DNA of 64,000 nucleotides, from IMG/VR virus record IMGVR_UViG_3300031787_008043, positions 1 to 64,000 of that record; one strand, written 5' to 3'. The notes below the pieces were generated by a model, which saw nothing but the letters and a program-made list of their open reading frames with translations, was not told the origin of the DNA and made no database searches. The position numbers were made by a program, and so were the translations under genes. Of the stretch, positions 1-7,590 are shown one piece after another. Origin of the DNA: a virus. Within the stretch, counting starts at the first letter, position 1, and each line of letters begins with the position of its first letter.

Positions 1-136
1 CTTCAAGTTCTTAACTGGTCTCGGACTGCAACTTTGATACCGTGTTTACTGATTGTGCAGTACTGTTCAAGTTAAACAACTTACACAATGTTCAACGCGG
101 CTTTTCTAGCCCCTCGGAAAACAGTGATTATATTAA

Positions 137-212
137 TGGTGGACCCTGCCGGGATCGAACCGGCGACATTATGCTTGCAAAGCATACGCTCTCCCAACTG
201 AGCTAAGAGCCC
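137..212 (-). tRNA. tRNA-Ala (TGC)
   Basis: Folds as a full cloverleaf on the minus strand: 7-bp acceptor GGGCTCT/AGGGTCC with G-U pairs, T-loop TTCGATC, anticodon loop TTTGCAA giving anticodon TGC, discriminator A and an encoded CCA at 137-139. First of three closely spaced tRNAs (gaps of 6-7 nt). Confidence 0.96.
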
Positions 213-218
213 GTATAT

Positions 219-306
219 TGGCGGAGCGTCTGGGAGTCGAACCCAGTCTACCCTTGCGGGTAGTGCAGATTAGCAATCTGGTGCCTTACCGTCCGGCCCA
301 CGCTCC
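219..306 (-). tRNA. tRNA-Ser (GCT)
   Basis: Class II tRNA with a long variable arm. Acceptor GGAGCGT/ACGCTCC, anticodon stem CAGAT with anticodon GCT, discriminator G as expected for serine, and an encoded CCA at 219-221. Confidence 0.96.
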
Positions 307-313
307 GTATATT

Positions 314-389
314 TGGCTCCTCGTGCTGGGCTCGAACCAGCGACACTTTGATTAACAGTCAAATACTCTACCAACTGAGCTAACGAGGA
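314..389 (-). tRNA. tRNA-Asn (GTT)
   Basis: Cloverleaf with acceptor TCCTCGT/ACGAGGA, anticodon loop containing GTT, T-loop TTCGAGC, discriminator G and encoded CCA at 314-316. Confidence 0.96.
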
Positions 390-394
390 ACACT

Positions 395-660
395 AACTCT
401 ACTTACAGCTACACAGAAACTTAGCATAACGACCTCCGGACGGCCCTCTGCGAGTATATCTGTGTATGTGTAAATAAACTCTACTTACAACTGCTAACGT
501 GTAGGATTTGCACCTACAAGCGGACCGCCGTCCTATTTGCTACACCGCGTAGTTAAGCTGACTCGAACAGCACACCGCAACCCAACGGACCACGGACTCG
601 AACCGTGTTTACTTCTATTCATTAGCATGTGTAAGTAGAGTCATTCTCTACTTACCCCAC
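395..660 (-). other. Degenerate tRNA-like remnants with decamer repeats
   Basis: Read on the minus strand this interval holds at least two T-arm-like hairpins (CACGG-TTCGAGT-CCGTG near 590-607 and GTAGG-TGCAAAT-CCTAC near 500-517) and a D-arm-like stretch, but no complete cloverleaf: the anticodon arm next to the second T-arm looks shortened. The decamer CTCTACTTAC occurs on the plus strand at 397-406, 479-488 and 646-655, and inverted at 631-640. The last two form a perfect 10-bp hairpin with a 5-nt loop. An 8-bp inverted repeat TACACAGA/TCTGTGTA encloses the sequence near 412-465. Decayed tRNA genes with processing hairpins are the simplest reading; small structured RNAs are possible. Confidence 0.5.
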
Positions 661-912
661 AATTATCGACTTTCGTCTATGTAGGTGTTGTTTGAAGTTT
701 CTAAACGAAACAAAACAACTGATCTAAATTTTCAAAGAGCGTGTAACTTGCGTTACTGTTTGTTTAGTTAACATAGCGTATATTTTTTACTGTGTCAACT
801 GTTTTTTTCTTTTTTATTTTCGGAGCATCTAAACTGTTGTTCTTTGCGTCCTATGTATGTGTTATATAGTGTGTGCCTGTACTTGTCAACCGTCTTTTTG
901 AACTACTAATGA
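661..912. other. Gene-free leader upstream of the first tRNA cluster
   Basis: About 250 nt without a convincing gene. It is AT-rich and lies between the tRNA region and the terminator of the next upstream minus-strand operon, so it should hold the promoter for tRNAs 137-389. I could not single out one clear promoter. Confidence 0.5.
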
Positions 913-913
913 A

Positions 914-944
914 AAAACCCTCCCAGTTTTGCTAGGAGGGTTTT
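914..944 (-). terminator. Rho-independent terminator
   Basis: Perfect 10-bp stem AAAACCCTCC/GGAGGGTTTT with an 11-nt loop. The minus-strand transcript ends in a T-run. It closes the minus-strand operon ending at 1121; the A/T-flanked stem could also work in the other direction. Confidence 0.85.
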
Positions 945-1120
945 GAAACTTTGCGAACTCGGTTTGTTCTTAGTCTCGTACCCCTCCAGAGCATAGGTCA
1001 ACGCCTGGATTACTTGATCCGGCTGTCCATAACTGCACTGTTGTGGTCGAGAGTTTCATTGAACTTCTTTGTCCTTTGTTGTATTATATTTATCTCTTTG
1101 AGACAAAAACTCAAATTTGG

Positions 1121-1504
1121 TTAACGCTTGTCTAGAGACTTTTGTACCAGTTGTTGATAGATAGCATGTAACACATCACTGTTGTCTTTGATTTCATCTT
1201 TGTTTTGATAATCAACTAATTGGCGTTCTGCTAAGATATGTGTTGTATATTGGTACGGAAAACTTTTATCAGAATCTTCGCCCCAGTAACTGTGTTTATC
1301 TGCTTCGTTCAACAGGACATGTGCAGAAGCATAAATGCCGTCTTTACTGATGTCATATGCTATAGCAATATCACCAGTTGCTGATCCTGTTATTTTTTTC
1401 TTTCTTCCTAAGACACCAATTGCAACACTTACGTTGTGCAGATTTTCTGACTCAACTGTGTTGTGGTCGTATGTAAAAGCGTAAAGTTTAATATTTGCAG
1501 GCAT
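1121..1504 (-). CDS. Unknown protein, 127 aa
   Basis: I do not recognise this protein. It is soluble in appearance, with no signal peptide or membrane segment, and starts at ATG 1504. It is the last gene of a minus-strand run of small genes and is followed by the terminator at 914-944. The spacing and codon use match the neighbouring phage genes, so it is very likely real; no function is proposed. Confidence 0.75.
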   Translation of the reverse strand: MPANIKLYAFTYDHNTVESENLHNVSVAIGVLGRKKKITGSATGDIAIAYDISKDGIYASAHVLLNEADKHSYWGEDSDKSFPYQYTTHILAERQLVDYQNKDEIKDNSDVLHAIYQQLVQKSLDKR

Positions 1505-1559
1505 AGTGTTCCCCTTTAAACTACTTATCCAAGTAAGTCAACAATATTAATAAATTTGA

Positions 1560-1940
1560 TCAACTATAGTTGTAGTGGAAAGAACCAGTCCAATGAAATC
1601 CTGGAGGATTATCATTGCCTTCTGGATCAGTGAGTTTGTAAAGTACTTCTGGTACAAATTTTCCAGCACGGTCAAAAAACTCTACACGATCTAGTACCTC
1701 TGCGCCCATAGCATAATAGTCTCCAAAGTGTTCTTTGAACTCGTTAAGGGCACGTTCCTCCGGTGTGTTTTTAGTAGTTTTGTCAAATTGCCAACGCCCG
1801 TTTTCGTCAATATAACTCTTGTTTACATAGTCGTCCTGACGCGGGCTAGCACGAGTCACCATTGTCATTACAGTGCGACCTTCACCAGTAGCACCATAAT
1901 CACAGAGTACGTATACGTTTGGATCTGTTTTTTCTTGCAT
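1560..1940 (-). CDS. Unknown protein, 126 aa
   Basis: Unrecognised soluble protein beginning at ATG 1940, one base past the stop of the upstream gene. It is rich in aromatic and acidic residues, with a WQF segment mid-protein and a HWTGSFHYNY tail. Part of a compact series of small accessory genes (1560-2947) with overlapping ends, as is usual for early genes of T4-like phages. No function can be given. Confidence 0.75.
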   Translation of the reverse strand: MQEKTDPNVYVLCDYGATGEGRTVMTMVTRASPRQDDYVNKSYIDENGRWQFDKTTKNTPEERALNEFKEHFGDYYAMGAEVLDRVEFFDRAGKFVPEVLYKLTDPEGNDNPPGFHWTGSFHYNYS

Positions 1941-1941
1941 G

Positions 1942-2175
1942 TTATCCTCCAGTAGATGATCCTGTGCTTGGATTGTCGAAGTGTTGTACGCTGGTTAGTT
2001 TGGTTTTCCAATAGCCAAAGCCTGTGCCGGTTGTGCCATCGTCCCAGGTTTCTAGGGCATAGTAGTGTTCTAGCCAAACAGTGTGTCCGTCGTTTAGTTC
2101 AGTAGGACAAAATGCAAAGTACTTTACTACACGTCTGTCGCCTGTTTTTTGTTTGTCAGTTTTCCAACGCATCAT
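1942..2175 (-). CDS. Unknown protein, about 77 aa
   Basis: The open frame extends upstream, but it overlaps the preceding gene heavily there. The likely start is one of three clustered ATGs at 2172-2181, just at the 3' end of the gene above, with GGATG-like sequence upstream. The product contains a CPTELNDGHTVWLEHYYAL stretch and a Gly/Thr/Ser-rich tail. Function unknown. Confidence 0.65.
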   Translation of the reverse strand: MMRWKTDKQKTGDRRVVKYFAFCPTELNDGHTVWLEHYYALETWDDGTTGTGFGYWKTKLTSVQHFDNPSTGSSTGG

Positions 2176-2422
2176 CTTCATCCAATGTAACCCATTTGGT
2201 TTCTTCATAGTAAGACATAAAGAAAGTATCGTTGTGATCAGGTTTTCCGTAAACCATAATCGCAGGGCCATCTGTATCTTCAGTAAGCCAGATGTGATGG
2301 AAGATTAGGTCACTGGGCTGATCCAATTCTTCTGTTAGATGAGCAAGTTCTTGAGCGATCTTTTTACGCTGATTTTCTGTGAACTCAGGGTGTTCACTTT
2401 CCCATTCAATGTTGTGTGTCAT
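2156..2422 (-). CDS. Unknown acidic protein, 88 aa
   Basis: Begins at ATG 2422 overlapping the stop of the upstream gene, and ends in the start region of the downstream one, so translational coupling is likely. The sequence is strongly acidic with a helical N-terminal half and no membrane segment. No family recognised. Confidence 0.75.
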   Translation of the reverse strand: MTHNIEWESEHPEFTENQRKKIAQELAHLTEELDQPSDLIFHHIWLTEDTDGPAIMVYGKPDHNDTFFMSYYEETKWVTLDEDDALEN

Positions 2423-2625
2423 TGTGAATTCTCTGCGGCTTCCATAATAAAGTCAATTGCATCGTTGATTACAAACTCGTTAAAGATGCCGTGATAGTTG
2501 TTCCAAATCTCAGCAGCAACCCAGTCCCATACTACAGCACCATCTTTCATGTAATGTGCTTGATTTTTACCAATAGTGCTGATAATCCAAACTGCAAGAC
2601 GGTGTACGTTTTCAAAATCACTCAT
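2419..2625 (-). CDS. Unknown protein, 68 aa
   Basis: ATG 2625 is chosen because it overlaps the end of the upstream gene (stop at 2618); a longer frame would run far into that gene. The product starts MSDFENVH and carries a Trp-rich centre (VWDWVAAEIW). It overlaps the next gene by 4 nt. Function unknown. Confidence 0.7.
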   Translation of the reverse strand: MSDFENVHRLAVWIISTIGKNQAHYMKDGAVVWDWVAAEIWNNYHGIFNEFVINDAIDFIMEAAENSQ

Positions 2626-2947
2626 TGATATTCTCCACAGTGTGTTCTCCAATTTCAATACGCACAATCTGATCAGGTGCATACCAAGTTTTATCAATTG
2701 TAATGCCTTTAGTAGCACGTTTGTCAAGCCACTCTCGAACGTCATCTTCGAGATGAACTCGCATCATAAAATTGCCAAAACTCGCATCATCAAATTCGAT
2801 AACGCGATTAAACGGCGTGTCCACGCCTTTGATGTAAATACGGAAGTTTTGTGTATAACGACGCAGTGGATCAGTTTCGTAACGTTTCTGATCCTCAGTA
2901 CGAGGATCCCACATCCATTTCAAAGTATCAAGCAGTTTCATCAGCAT
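2618..2947 (-). CDS. Unknown protein, 109 aa
   Basis: Starts at ATG 2947 with a clear AAGGAG ribosome site. No signal peptide; mixed charged sequence including a KGVDTPFNRVIEFDDASFGNF segment. It is the first gene of the overlapping series down to 1560; the 130-nt gap upstream separates it from the SPFH gene and holds a terminator-like hairpin. Not recognised. Confidence 0.75.
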   Translation of the reverse strand: MLMKLLDTLKWMWDPRTEDQKRYETDPLRRYTQNFRIYIKGVDTPFNRVIEFDDASFGNFMMRVHLEDDVREWLDKRATKGITIDKTWYAPDQIVRIEIGEHTVENINE

Positions 2948-3049
2948 TGCTCCTTGTATGTGTTTAATATACAGTATTTGTGTTAGTTGTCAATTAGATT
3001 AAAACGTGTAAGAACAAACATTTGCAATTTTGTTCTACAACCGGTCAAG

Positions 3050-3071
3050 AGAAAAGGGCCCTAAGGCCCTG
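3050..3071 (-). terminator. Terminator-like hairpin after the SPFH gene
   Basis: Minus-strand transcript forms AGGGCC-TTAG-GGCCCT followed by TTTTCTCTT. It sits immediately downstream of the SPFH gene stop at 3078. Confidence 0.65.
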
Positions 3072-3077
3072 ATCTTT

Positions 3078-4490
3078 TTATTGCTTTACAGGAGTAGCAG
3101 CAACAGTTGGATCCACTTGCAGATCTTTGGCAGTCTTGATCATCAACATCTGCATAAAAGTATCTACAGTGCCCAGTGCATTACCTGCCGTTCCACCTTC
3201 GCCGCCAATCACAGTGGCAGGAACATTGATCTTGCTGGCAGCGTCTGCCCAAACTTTTTGTGCTTCTGTCCATGCAGCCAGTTTTTGTGCAAGAGCACCG
3301 TCAGCAAGTAGAATTGCTTCTTTGGCGTAGGCTTCAGCATCGGCAGCAACAGTTACGGCTTCGGCATCGATTCGCGCTCGGTCTAGATTGATTGCAGCCG
3401 TTTGCTTGGCAATTTCTGCTTCTTCACGAACACGTTCTGCTTCAATCAGTGCCAATTTCTTGGTAGTTTCGGCATTAGTGGTCTTTTCAATTTGCTCAAC
3501 TTTTGCTTCTGCTTGACGCTTGGCAATATCAGTTTCACCTTGTTGGATAGCAAGCAAACGCTGTTCTTCCTGTTCAAGACGCTGTTCACGTGCTACAACT
3601 CGACGACTTGCTGCCTTCTTACGCTCGCCAATTTGACGTTCATATTCGTCATCAGGATCAATGTTTTCAAGAATAGCACTTGCTACAGTAACACCAATTT
3701 CAGTAAAGTCGTGCGGTGTGCGAACATCATTACCAGCAGTGTCTGTAATTTTTTCCATCAACACTTTACGAACTTCAGTATCGCCTACGTCGCTGGTATC
3801 CTGTGCTACATCACTGTCACTAGCAGCAGCACGACTACGAATCACACCACCTGCTTGGTTAAGACTGATTTGACGAACTTGGGCACGACCTTTTTCAATT
3901 GCATCTTTGAATTCGCTCTTAAACTGGTCACGCTTACCGCCGCTGTAGTATTCTTCCATGGTAAACATGTTAGACACACTGTCAAGACTTGCAGTAACAG
4001 CAGGCTTTAGAGTAGTGTTAATCAGACGCTCGGGTGTACGGAAGGTACGTGCCATTTCAAGAAACTGTGCAGAGTCTTGCGGAATACCAAAGCGAGTAGT
4101 TTGAGTTACATCACCGGTCCAGTTGTCTGCTAGACGAACACGGTAGGGCTCTGCAATCGAACCTTGGAACACAGTGCCTGCATTTTCACCAGTTGCATCA
4201 AGAGTATGTGCTACAGTAATGTAATGCGGCCACGCAGTGCTAGTACCCCATCCTGCAAAATACCAACCGGTTTCGCAAGTTGAAGTTTCGTTACCAAAAA
4301 TAGTTCGAGTGTGCTGGCAAAAACCAGCGTCGTTATAACCAACAGATCCGCCAAGGCTAAACACACCAGCCAAAGCAAACATTACAACAGATCCAAGCGT
4401 TTTTACTTTGCGTAGCATAGGATCGACTGGAACAAACAGAACTGCAAAAGCACCAAGCAAGAACAGAACTCCAACAAAAATACCGAACAT
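3078..4490 (-). CDS. SPFH/band-7 (flotillin-like) membrane protein
   Basis: 470 aa. Two hydrophobic segments at residues ~2-22 and ~32-52 anchor it in the inner membrane. The middle part has SPFH/band-7 character (residues ~60-290), followed by a long Ala/Glu/Arg-rich coiled coil (~290-410) that fits the oligomerisation region of flotillins and prohibitins. The tail is Gly/Ala-rich. Related SPFH proteins occur in T4-like marine phages and have been proposed to modulate membrane proteases or membrane domains; that role here is inference. It starts at ATG 4490 and is followed by a terminator-like hairpin. The assignment rests on topology and the coiled coil more than on sharp motifs. Confidence 0.75.
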   Translation of the reverse strand: MFGIFVGVLFLLGAFAVLFVPVDPMLRKVKTLGSVVMFALAGVFSLGGSVGYNDAGFCQHTRTIFGNETSTCETGWYFAGWGTSTAWPHYITVAHTLDATGENAGTVFQGSIAEPYRVRLADNWTGDVTQTTRFGIPQDSAQFLEMARTFRTPERLINTTLKPAVTASLDSVSNMFTMEEYYSGGKRDQFKSEFKDAIEKGRAQVRQISLNQAGGVIRSRAAASDSDVAQDTSDVGDTEVRKVLMEKITDTAGNDVRTPHDFTEIGVTVASAILENIDPDDEYERQIGERKKAASRRVVAREQRLEQEEQRLLAIQQGETDIAKRQAEAKVEQIEKTTNAETTKKLALIEAERVREEAEIAKQTAAINLDRARIDAEAVTVAADAEAYAKEAILLADGALAQKLAAWTEAQKVWADAASKINVPATVIGGEGGTAGNALGTVDTFMQMLMIKTAKDLQVDPTVAATPVKQ

Positions 4491-4526
4491 GTATATCTCC
4501 TTTTGTTACGGTGTCGTTTAAGTGTT

Positions 4527-4691
4527 TTATGTATACTTTAGTTTCTTCTTGAAGTCAAGAAGTTTTTGTTGATATTTGTCATAGTTGTCGATATGATCTT
4601 GAACAGCATTTTCAACAACTCGGCAAACAACATAGATGCCACCAAACAGTGCAATGTTAGGCAACACATACCATAGAACGATTTCCAGCAT
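4527..4691 (-). CDS. Small single-pass membrane protein, 54 aa
   Basis: Short gene starting at ATG 4691, whose last base abuts the stop of the metallophosphoesterase gene upstream (4692). The product begins with a hydrophobic stretch (MLEIVLWYVLPNIALFGGIY) and continues as a charged, Lys-rich helix ending in KKLKYT. One membrane span with a cytoplasmic tail is likely. Function unknown. Confidence 0.7.
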   Translation of the reverse strand: MLEIVLWYVLPNIALFGGIYVVCRVVENAVQDHIDNYDKYQQKLLDFKKKLKYT

Positions 4692-5240
4692 TTACTTAAT
4701 CCTCAATTCTTCAATGTTAACGGGCGTGTAGTCAACGGCTTCTACACTCATATTGCGATATGGTCCTTCTGGACTAGGGTTTTGATGGATATGTCCGTGG
4801 ACATTAAGGAATGTCTTTTGAACTGTTCCTACATCACCTTCTGCAACAAAAACCCGTAAGTTGCTAGGATGAACAGGAACGTGTGTTAGTAGCAAGCCAA
4901 ATTCAGAGAACATACGCCACATGTGAACTTTGGAGAAGAATCCGCCGCTGCTCAAATACTTGATGTCATCGTGATTGCCCACAATCAGCCGCTTTTGGCC
5001 ATGCAGTTTAGGCCACAACTTTTGAAAGTATTCACGGTCGCCAAACATCACGTCACCCAAGTGATATACTTTGTCACCGGGTTTCACACGGCTGTTCCAC
5101 TGTTCAACCATGTAGTCATCCATTTCCTTTACAGAGGAGAATCTAGCACCACGGACGAGTTTGCCAGTGGTGCTGTCTGTAAACGTTAGAATATTTGCGT
5201 GATTGAAGTGTGTATCACTGATTACCCAAATATCACTCAT
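4692..5240 (-). CDS. Calcineurin-like metallophosphoesterase
   Basis: 182 aa. It shows the ordered metal-binding motifs of the calcineurin-like superfamily: DTHFNH near residue 9, GDVMFGDRE near 62, GNHDD near 91, a His in THVPVHP near 120 and GHIH near 148. Small phage enzymes of this type hydrolyse phosphodiesters or phosphomonoesters; the natural substrate cannot be read from the sequence. A second, different family member lies at 11565-12215. The gene starts at ATG 5240, one base after the upstream stop. Confidence 0.88.
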   Translation of the reverse strand: MSDIWVISDTHFNHANILTFTDSTTGKLVRGARFSSVKEMDDYMVEQWNSRVKPGDKVYHLGDVMFGDREYFQKLWPKLHGQKRLIVGNHDDIKYLSSGGFFSKVHMWRMFSEFGLLLTHVPVHPSNLRVFVAEGDVGTVQKTFLNVHGHIHQNPSPEGPYRNMSVEAVDYTPVNIEELRIK

Positions 5241-5241
5241 G

Positions 5242-5730
5242 TTAATCTCCTTTTAGTTTGAACACACCAAGTACCAGTCTGCTTTCCGGTTGACGAATAC
5301 CAGCACGAACTACCATTTCGTTGTTTTCGTTGTAGCGAATCAACCAGTTCAAGTAGTCAGTGCTCCACAGAGGAATGTTGGTAATACGCTGCAACATATC
5401 CTTAGGATAGTCATGCATTGCATATTGATCACCCAGATACTTTTTGTTCTTAAGATAAAAGAAAGTTTTTCTACGCTCAAAGTAATCTTTGGTAAGAGGC
5501 TTGAATGAGATCTCGTAATCTTTGCGAATGTCAGCAGGCAACTTTTTAATAGCACTCTCACGAATGATATAGTGCTTCTTGAGTTTGCCTTTGGCACGGC
5601 TTTTGAGATCACTCTTATGAGTCTGTTGCTGTTGATAGGTTAACATAGCAAACTCCTTTCTAATAAAATCTGCTTCTAGTTTCTCGTATTCTTCTTCTAG
5701 CATACTTTCGATATCTTTAAATGTCAACAT
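5242..5730 (-). CDS. Unknown basic protein, 162 aa
   Basis: Soluble, Lys-rich, mainly helical protein starting at ATG 5730 inside the end of the preceding small gene (overlap 5717-5730). Contains a KKHYIIRESAIKKLPADIRK region and several Tyr/Arg-rich segments; nucleic-acid binding is conceivable from the charge but unsupported by a motif. Family not recognised. Confidence 0.75.
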   Translation of the reverse strand: MLTFKDIESMLEEEYEKLEADFIRKEFAMLTYQQQQTHKSDLKSRAKGKLKKHYIIRESAIKKLPADIRKDYEISFKPLTKDYFERRKTFFYLKNKKYLGDQYAMHDYPKDMLQRITNIPLWSTDYLNWLIRYNENNEMVVRAGIRQPESRLVLGVFKLKGD

Positions 5731-5845
5731 CTTTGTACTTTCCTTCTCGACTCCATTCGTCTAATACATCTGCAATTTCTAACATTGCTGCGGCTACTGC
5801 ATGATTATCACCCCAATAACTGTAAACGTGAATGTTAATTCCCAT
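5717..5845 (-). CDS. Unknown small protein, 42 aa
   Basis: ATG 5845 to TAA 5717. The product (MGINIHVYSYWGDNHAVAAA at its start) has a helical acidic second half. It overlaps the next gene by 14 nt, is preceded by an AGAGAGG ribosome site, and is the first gene downstream of the gene-free structured interval. Function unknown. Confidence 0.6.
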   Translation of the reverse strand: MGINIHVYSYWGDNHAVAAAMLEIADVLDEWSREGKYKDVDI

Positions 5846-5879
5846 AAGTATACCTCTCTATGATTCAACATACAACTCA

Positions 5880-6420
5880 ATCACAGTTCTGTCAAGTCAG
5901 AACTTGCCTTAAATCCATTTTGAATTATTATAGTGTGATCAACGTAGTTGATCAGTTAAGTCTTTCGCAGGCTCAATCCTTAACATATTATTCTTTTAGA
6001 GAGATTCTATCTAGATTTGGATTCACACTTAGCCTTCTTACAGGCTAAGGCAAGTAAGACTCTATCTGAGTTCTTTCATCACACTCATATTCAAAAACCT
6101 ACTGTGTAAGGAAAAGGCGGTTGTGCTGTACCTTTTTACTTTGTGCTTAATTACAACGCGGATTCGCAAAACAATAATATGAGCAATTGTTTTGCTGTCT
6201 GTAGGTTCCAAACGTCAGGAGAGCCTACTCATTTTCTCCAGTCACGGAGACACGAATTACGGACTTACAAGGCGTGCGAGAACCACGCCAGGAACACCAC
6301 CAGATCCAACCGCATCTGCGGGCTCAAGGTGACCTTACGGCTAAACTGTGCTGTATATAGCCTTTGCTTGCCTAGTTGTGCCTAATACTAAGACCGGACA
6401 ATCTTAGTCGTTTCTTTTTG
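5880..6420. ncRNA. Candidate structured noncoding RNA region
   Basis: About 530 nt without a credible gene but dense in perfect inverted repeats: GTTCTG/CAGAAC (5886-5903), CTTGCCTTA with TAAGGCAAG (5903-5911/6047-6055), GATCAA/TTGATC (near 5937-5953), AGTGTGA/TCACACT (5932-5938/6023-6029), a 10-bp hairpin GCAAAACAAT/ATTGTTTTGC (6166-6175/6186-6195), GTAGG/CCTAC (6201-6205/6224-6228), TCTCC/GGAGA (6235-6239/6246-6250), GGCGTG/CACGCC (6271-6276/6284-6289), CCGC/GCGG and AAGGT/ACCTT. On the plus strand it ends with an ACTAAGA/TCTTAGT hairpin and a T-rich run. An 80-aa plus-strand frame at 6143-6385 does not look like a protein. Strand and class are unknown. Confidence 0.55.
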
Positions 6421-6766
6421 CCTTACAACGGTTGATGTATTCTTCTGCTTCATCTTTTGTATAGAACCAATGTTCTAGATGATGTTCGTCCTCGCCCGCC
6501 CACTCATCATAGATCTGTCCATCTGGATAGCGGAAATGGTATTCGGTGATACGATCTTCATCAAAACGAACATCGCCTTCTTCGATGTGTGTTACCTTGC
6601 CGCAATATTCGATAACGATGATGTTATATTCCCAATGATCTCGATCATACCGAAACCATTCAACACCATCAATTACAGTTTTGATTTTATTTTTTGTAAA
6701 TGCATTGTTTTTTTCGTCGGCAATATAAACTTTATCGCCAAACTTTAAAGTGTTAAATTTGATCAT
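6404..6766 (-). CDS. Unknown protein, 120 aa
   Basis: Starts at ATG 6766. The N-terminal half (MIKFNTLKFGDKVYIADEKN...) resembles a small beta-barrel and the rest is acidic, with several Trp and His residues (EWAGEDEHHLEHWFYTKDEAEEY). No signal peptide. Its stop lies inside the hairpin that ends the structured interval. Function unknown. Confidence 0.75.
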   Translation of the reverse strand: MIKFNTLKFGDKVYIADEKNNAFTKNKIKTVIDGVEWFRYDRDHWEYNIIVIEYCGKVTHIEEGDVRFDEDRITEYHFRYPDGQIYDEWAGEDEHHLEHWFYTKDEAEEYINRCKAKRND

Positions 6767-6777
6767 TTTAACTCCTA

Positions 6778-7179
6778 CTACTTTGTTTCCTTGGCAATCA
6801 TTTTGTATCCGTTTCCTGTTGGATGTACACCGTCCTTGCTCATTGGATATGCCCTAGTATCTACGACACTGTCACCAAACTGTTTAGCAATGACAAGTGC
6901 AGCATACCTAGATTCTTCGTTGTTTGCACTGAGAATCCAAATAACGTCACCCGAGATAAGTTCACGCAAGGCCAGCATTGGCCCATAGGACTCTACGTAG
7001 CCATCATTGGAACCTAGACTAATAATGGTCTTTTTGGATTCAGTTAACACAAAATGTCTATACAAGCCGTTGGCATAATCCTCGGAATTGATACCCGATT
7101 TAGCCTGCACAACACATTCTGGCCGCATCTGGCCGATGCCAACTGCAATACTATCGCCTAAAATCAAACATTCAATCAT
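6778..7179 (-). CDS. SGNH/GDSL-type hydrolase
   Basis: 133 aa from ATG 7179, which has a TGGAGA ribosome site. Shows the SGNH blocks: GDSIAVG near residue 8 with the nucleophilic Ser, a Gly in the second block (AKSGINSEDY), GSND near 57 with the block III Asn, and DGVHPTG near 118 with the catalytic Asp and His. This family hydrolyses esters, including acetyl groups on polysaccharides. No signal peptide, so an intracellular or virion-associated role is more likely than secretion. Substrate unknown. Confidence 0.8.
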   Translation of the reverse strand: MIECLILGDSIAVGIGQMRPECVVQAKSGINSEDYANGLYRHFVLTESKKTIISLGSNDGYVESYGPMLALRELISGDVIWILSANNEESRYAALVIAKQFGDSVVDTRAYPMSKDGVHPTGNGYKMIAKETK

Positions 7180-7456
7180 TGTTATCTCCAATTAAATTAG
7201 ACTCTTTGACCGTCTTAAATCGTTCATGATATTCTCGGTCATCAAACGTTTTCTTGTATTGCTCTGCACCAAGGTTGATCAAGTATTCAACGTGAGCAAG
7301 ATCACAGTTGGCAGAGGGTTCCTTCAAGTAAGCCAAGTTCCAGCCGTGCCGGTGAACGCAACGACCATAGTAGAGAGCATACCCGTCGCCATGCAGTTCG
7401 ATGGTGTATTGCGGTTCACAAGCACAAGGCTTCAACAGTGTTTCCCAGTCAGTCAT
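7172..7456 (-). CDS. Unknown protein, 94 aa
   Basis: The start at ATG 7456 is supported by an ATGA overlap with the stop of the small membrane-protein gene upstream. The product starts MTDWETLLKPCACEPQYTIEL and has several Cys and His residues in its first half (CAC..., GRCVHRHGW), so metal binding is possible. The tail is charged. Not recognised. Confidence 0.7.
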   Translation of the reverse strand: MTDWETLLKPCACEPQYTIELHGDGYALYYGRCVHRHGWNLAYLKEPSANCDLAHVEYLINLGAEQYKKTFDDREYHERFKTVKESNLIGDNND

Positions 7457-7590
7457 AGCATTACTCCTAATACGATTCCAAAAGCAAACACAAGACCTAT
7501 AGCACTGATCACATACCAAAATGCTGGACCTAAAATCATACCAGCAGCATAGAAAACAAAGTAAGGAAACTCAATAATTTTTTTAATCAT
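7453..7590 (-). CDS. Small membrane protein, 45 aa
   Basis: ATG 7590 overlaps the stop of the cREC gene and its TGA overlaps the ATG of the next gene. After MIKKIIEF the protein is almost wholly hydrophobic, enough for one or two membrane spans. A holin-like or membrane-regulating role is possible but not shown. Confidence 0.65.
   Translation of the reverse strand: MIKKIIEFPYFVFYAAGMILGPAFWYVISAIGLVFAFGIVLGVML

Noticed and set aside
631-655. CRISPR-like repeat spacing of CTCTACTTAC
   Set aside because: Only four copies, uneven spacing, one inverted, and no cas genes; better explained as tRNA-associated repeats.
3402-4010. 202-codon plus-strand frame antisense to the SPFH gene
   Set aside because: Composition is that of an antisense shadow (Cys, Phe, Thr-rich), with no ribosome site; the minus-strand coiled-coil protein explains the region.
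6143-6385. 80-codon plus-strand frame in the gene-free interval
   Set aside because: Amino-acid composition is unlike a protein, codons do not match phage genes, and the sequence is dominated by inverted repeats, so a structured RNA is the better explanation.
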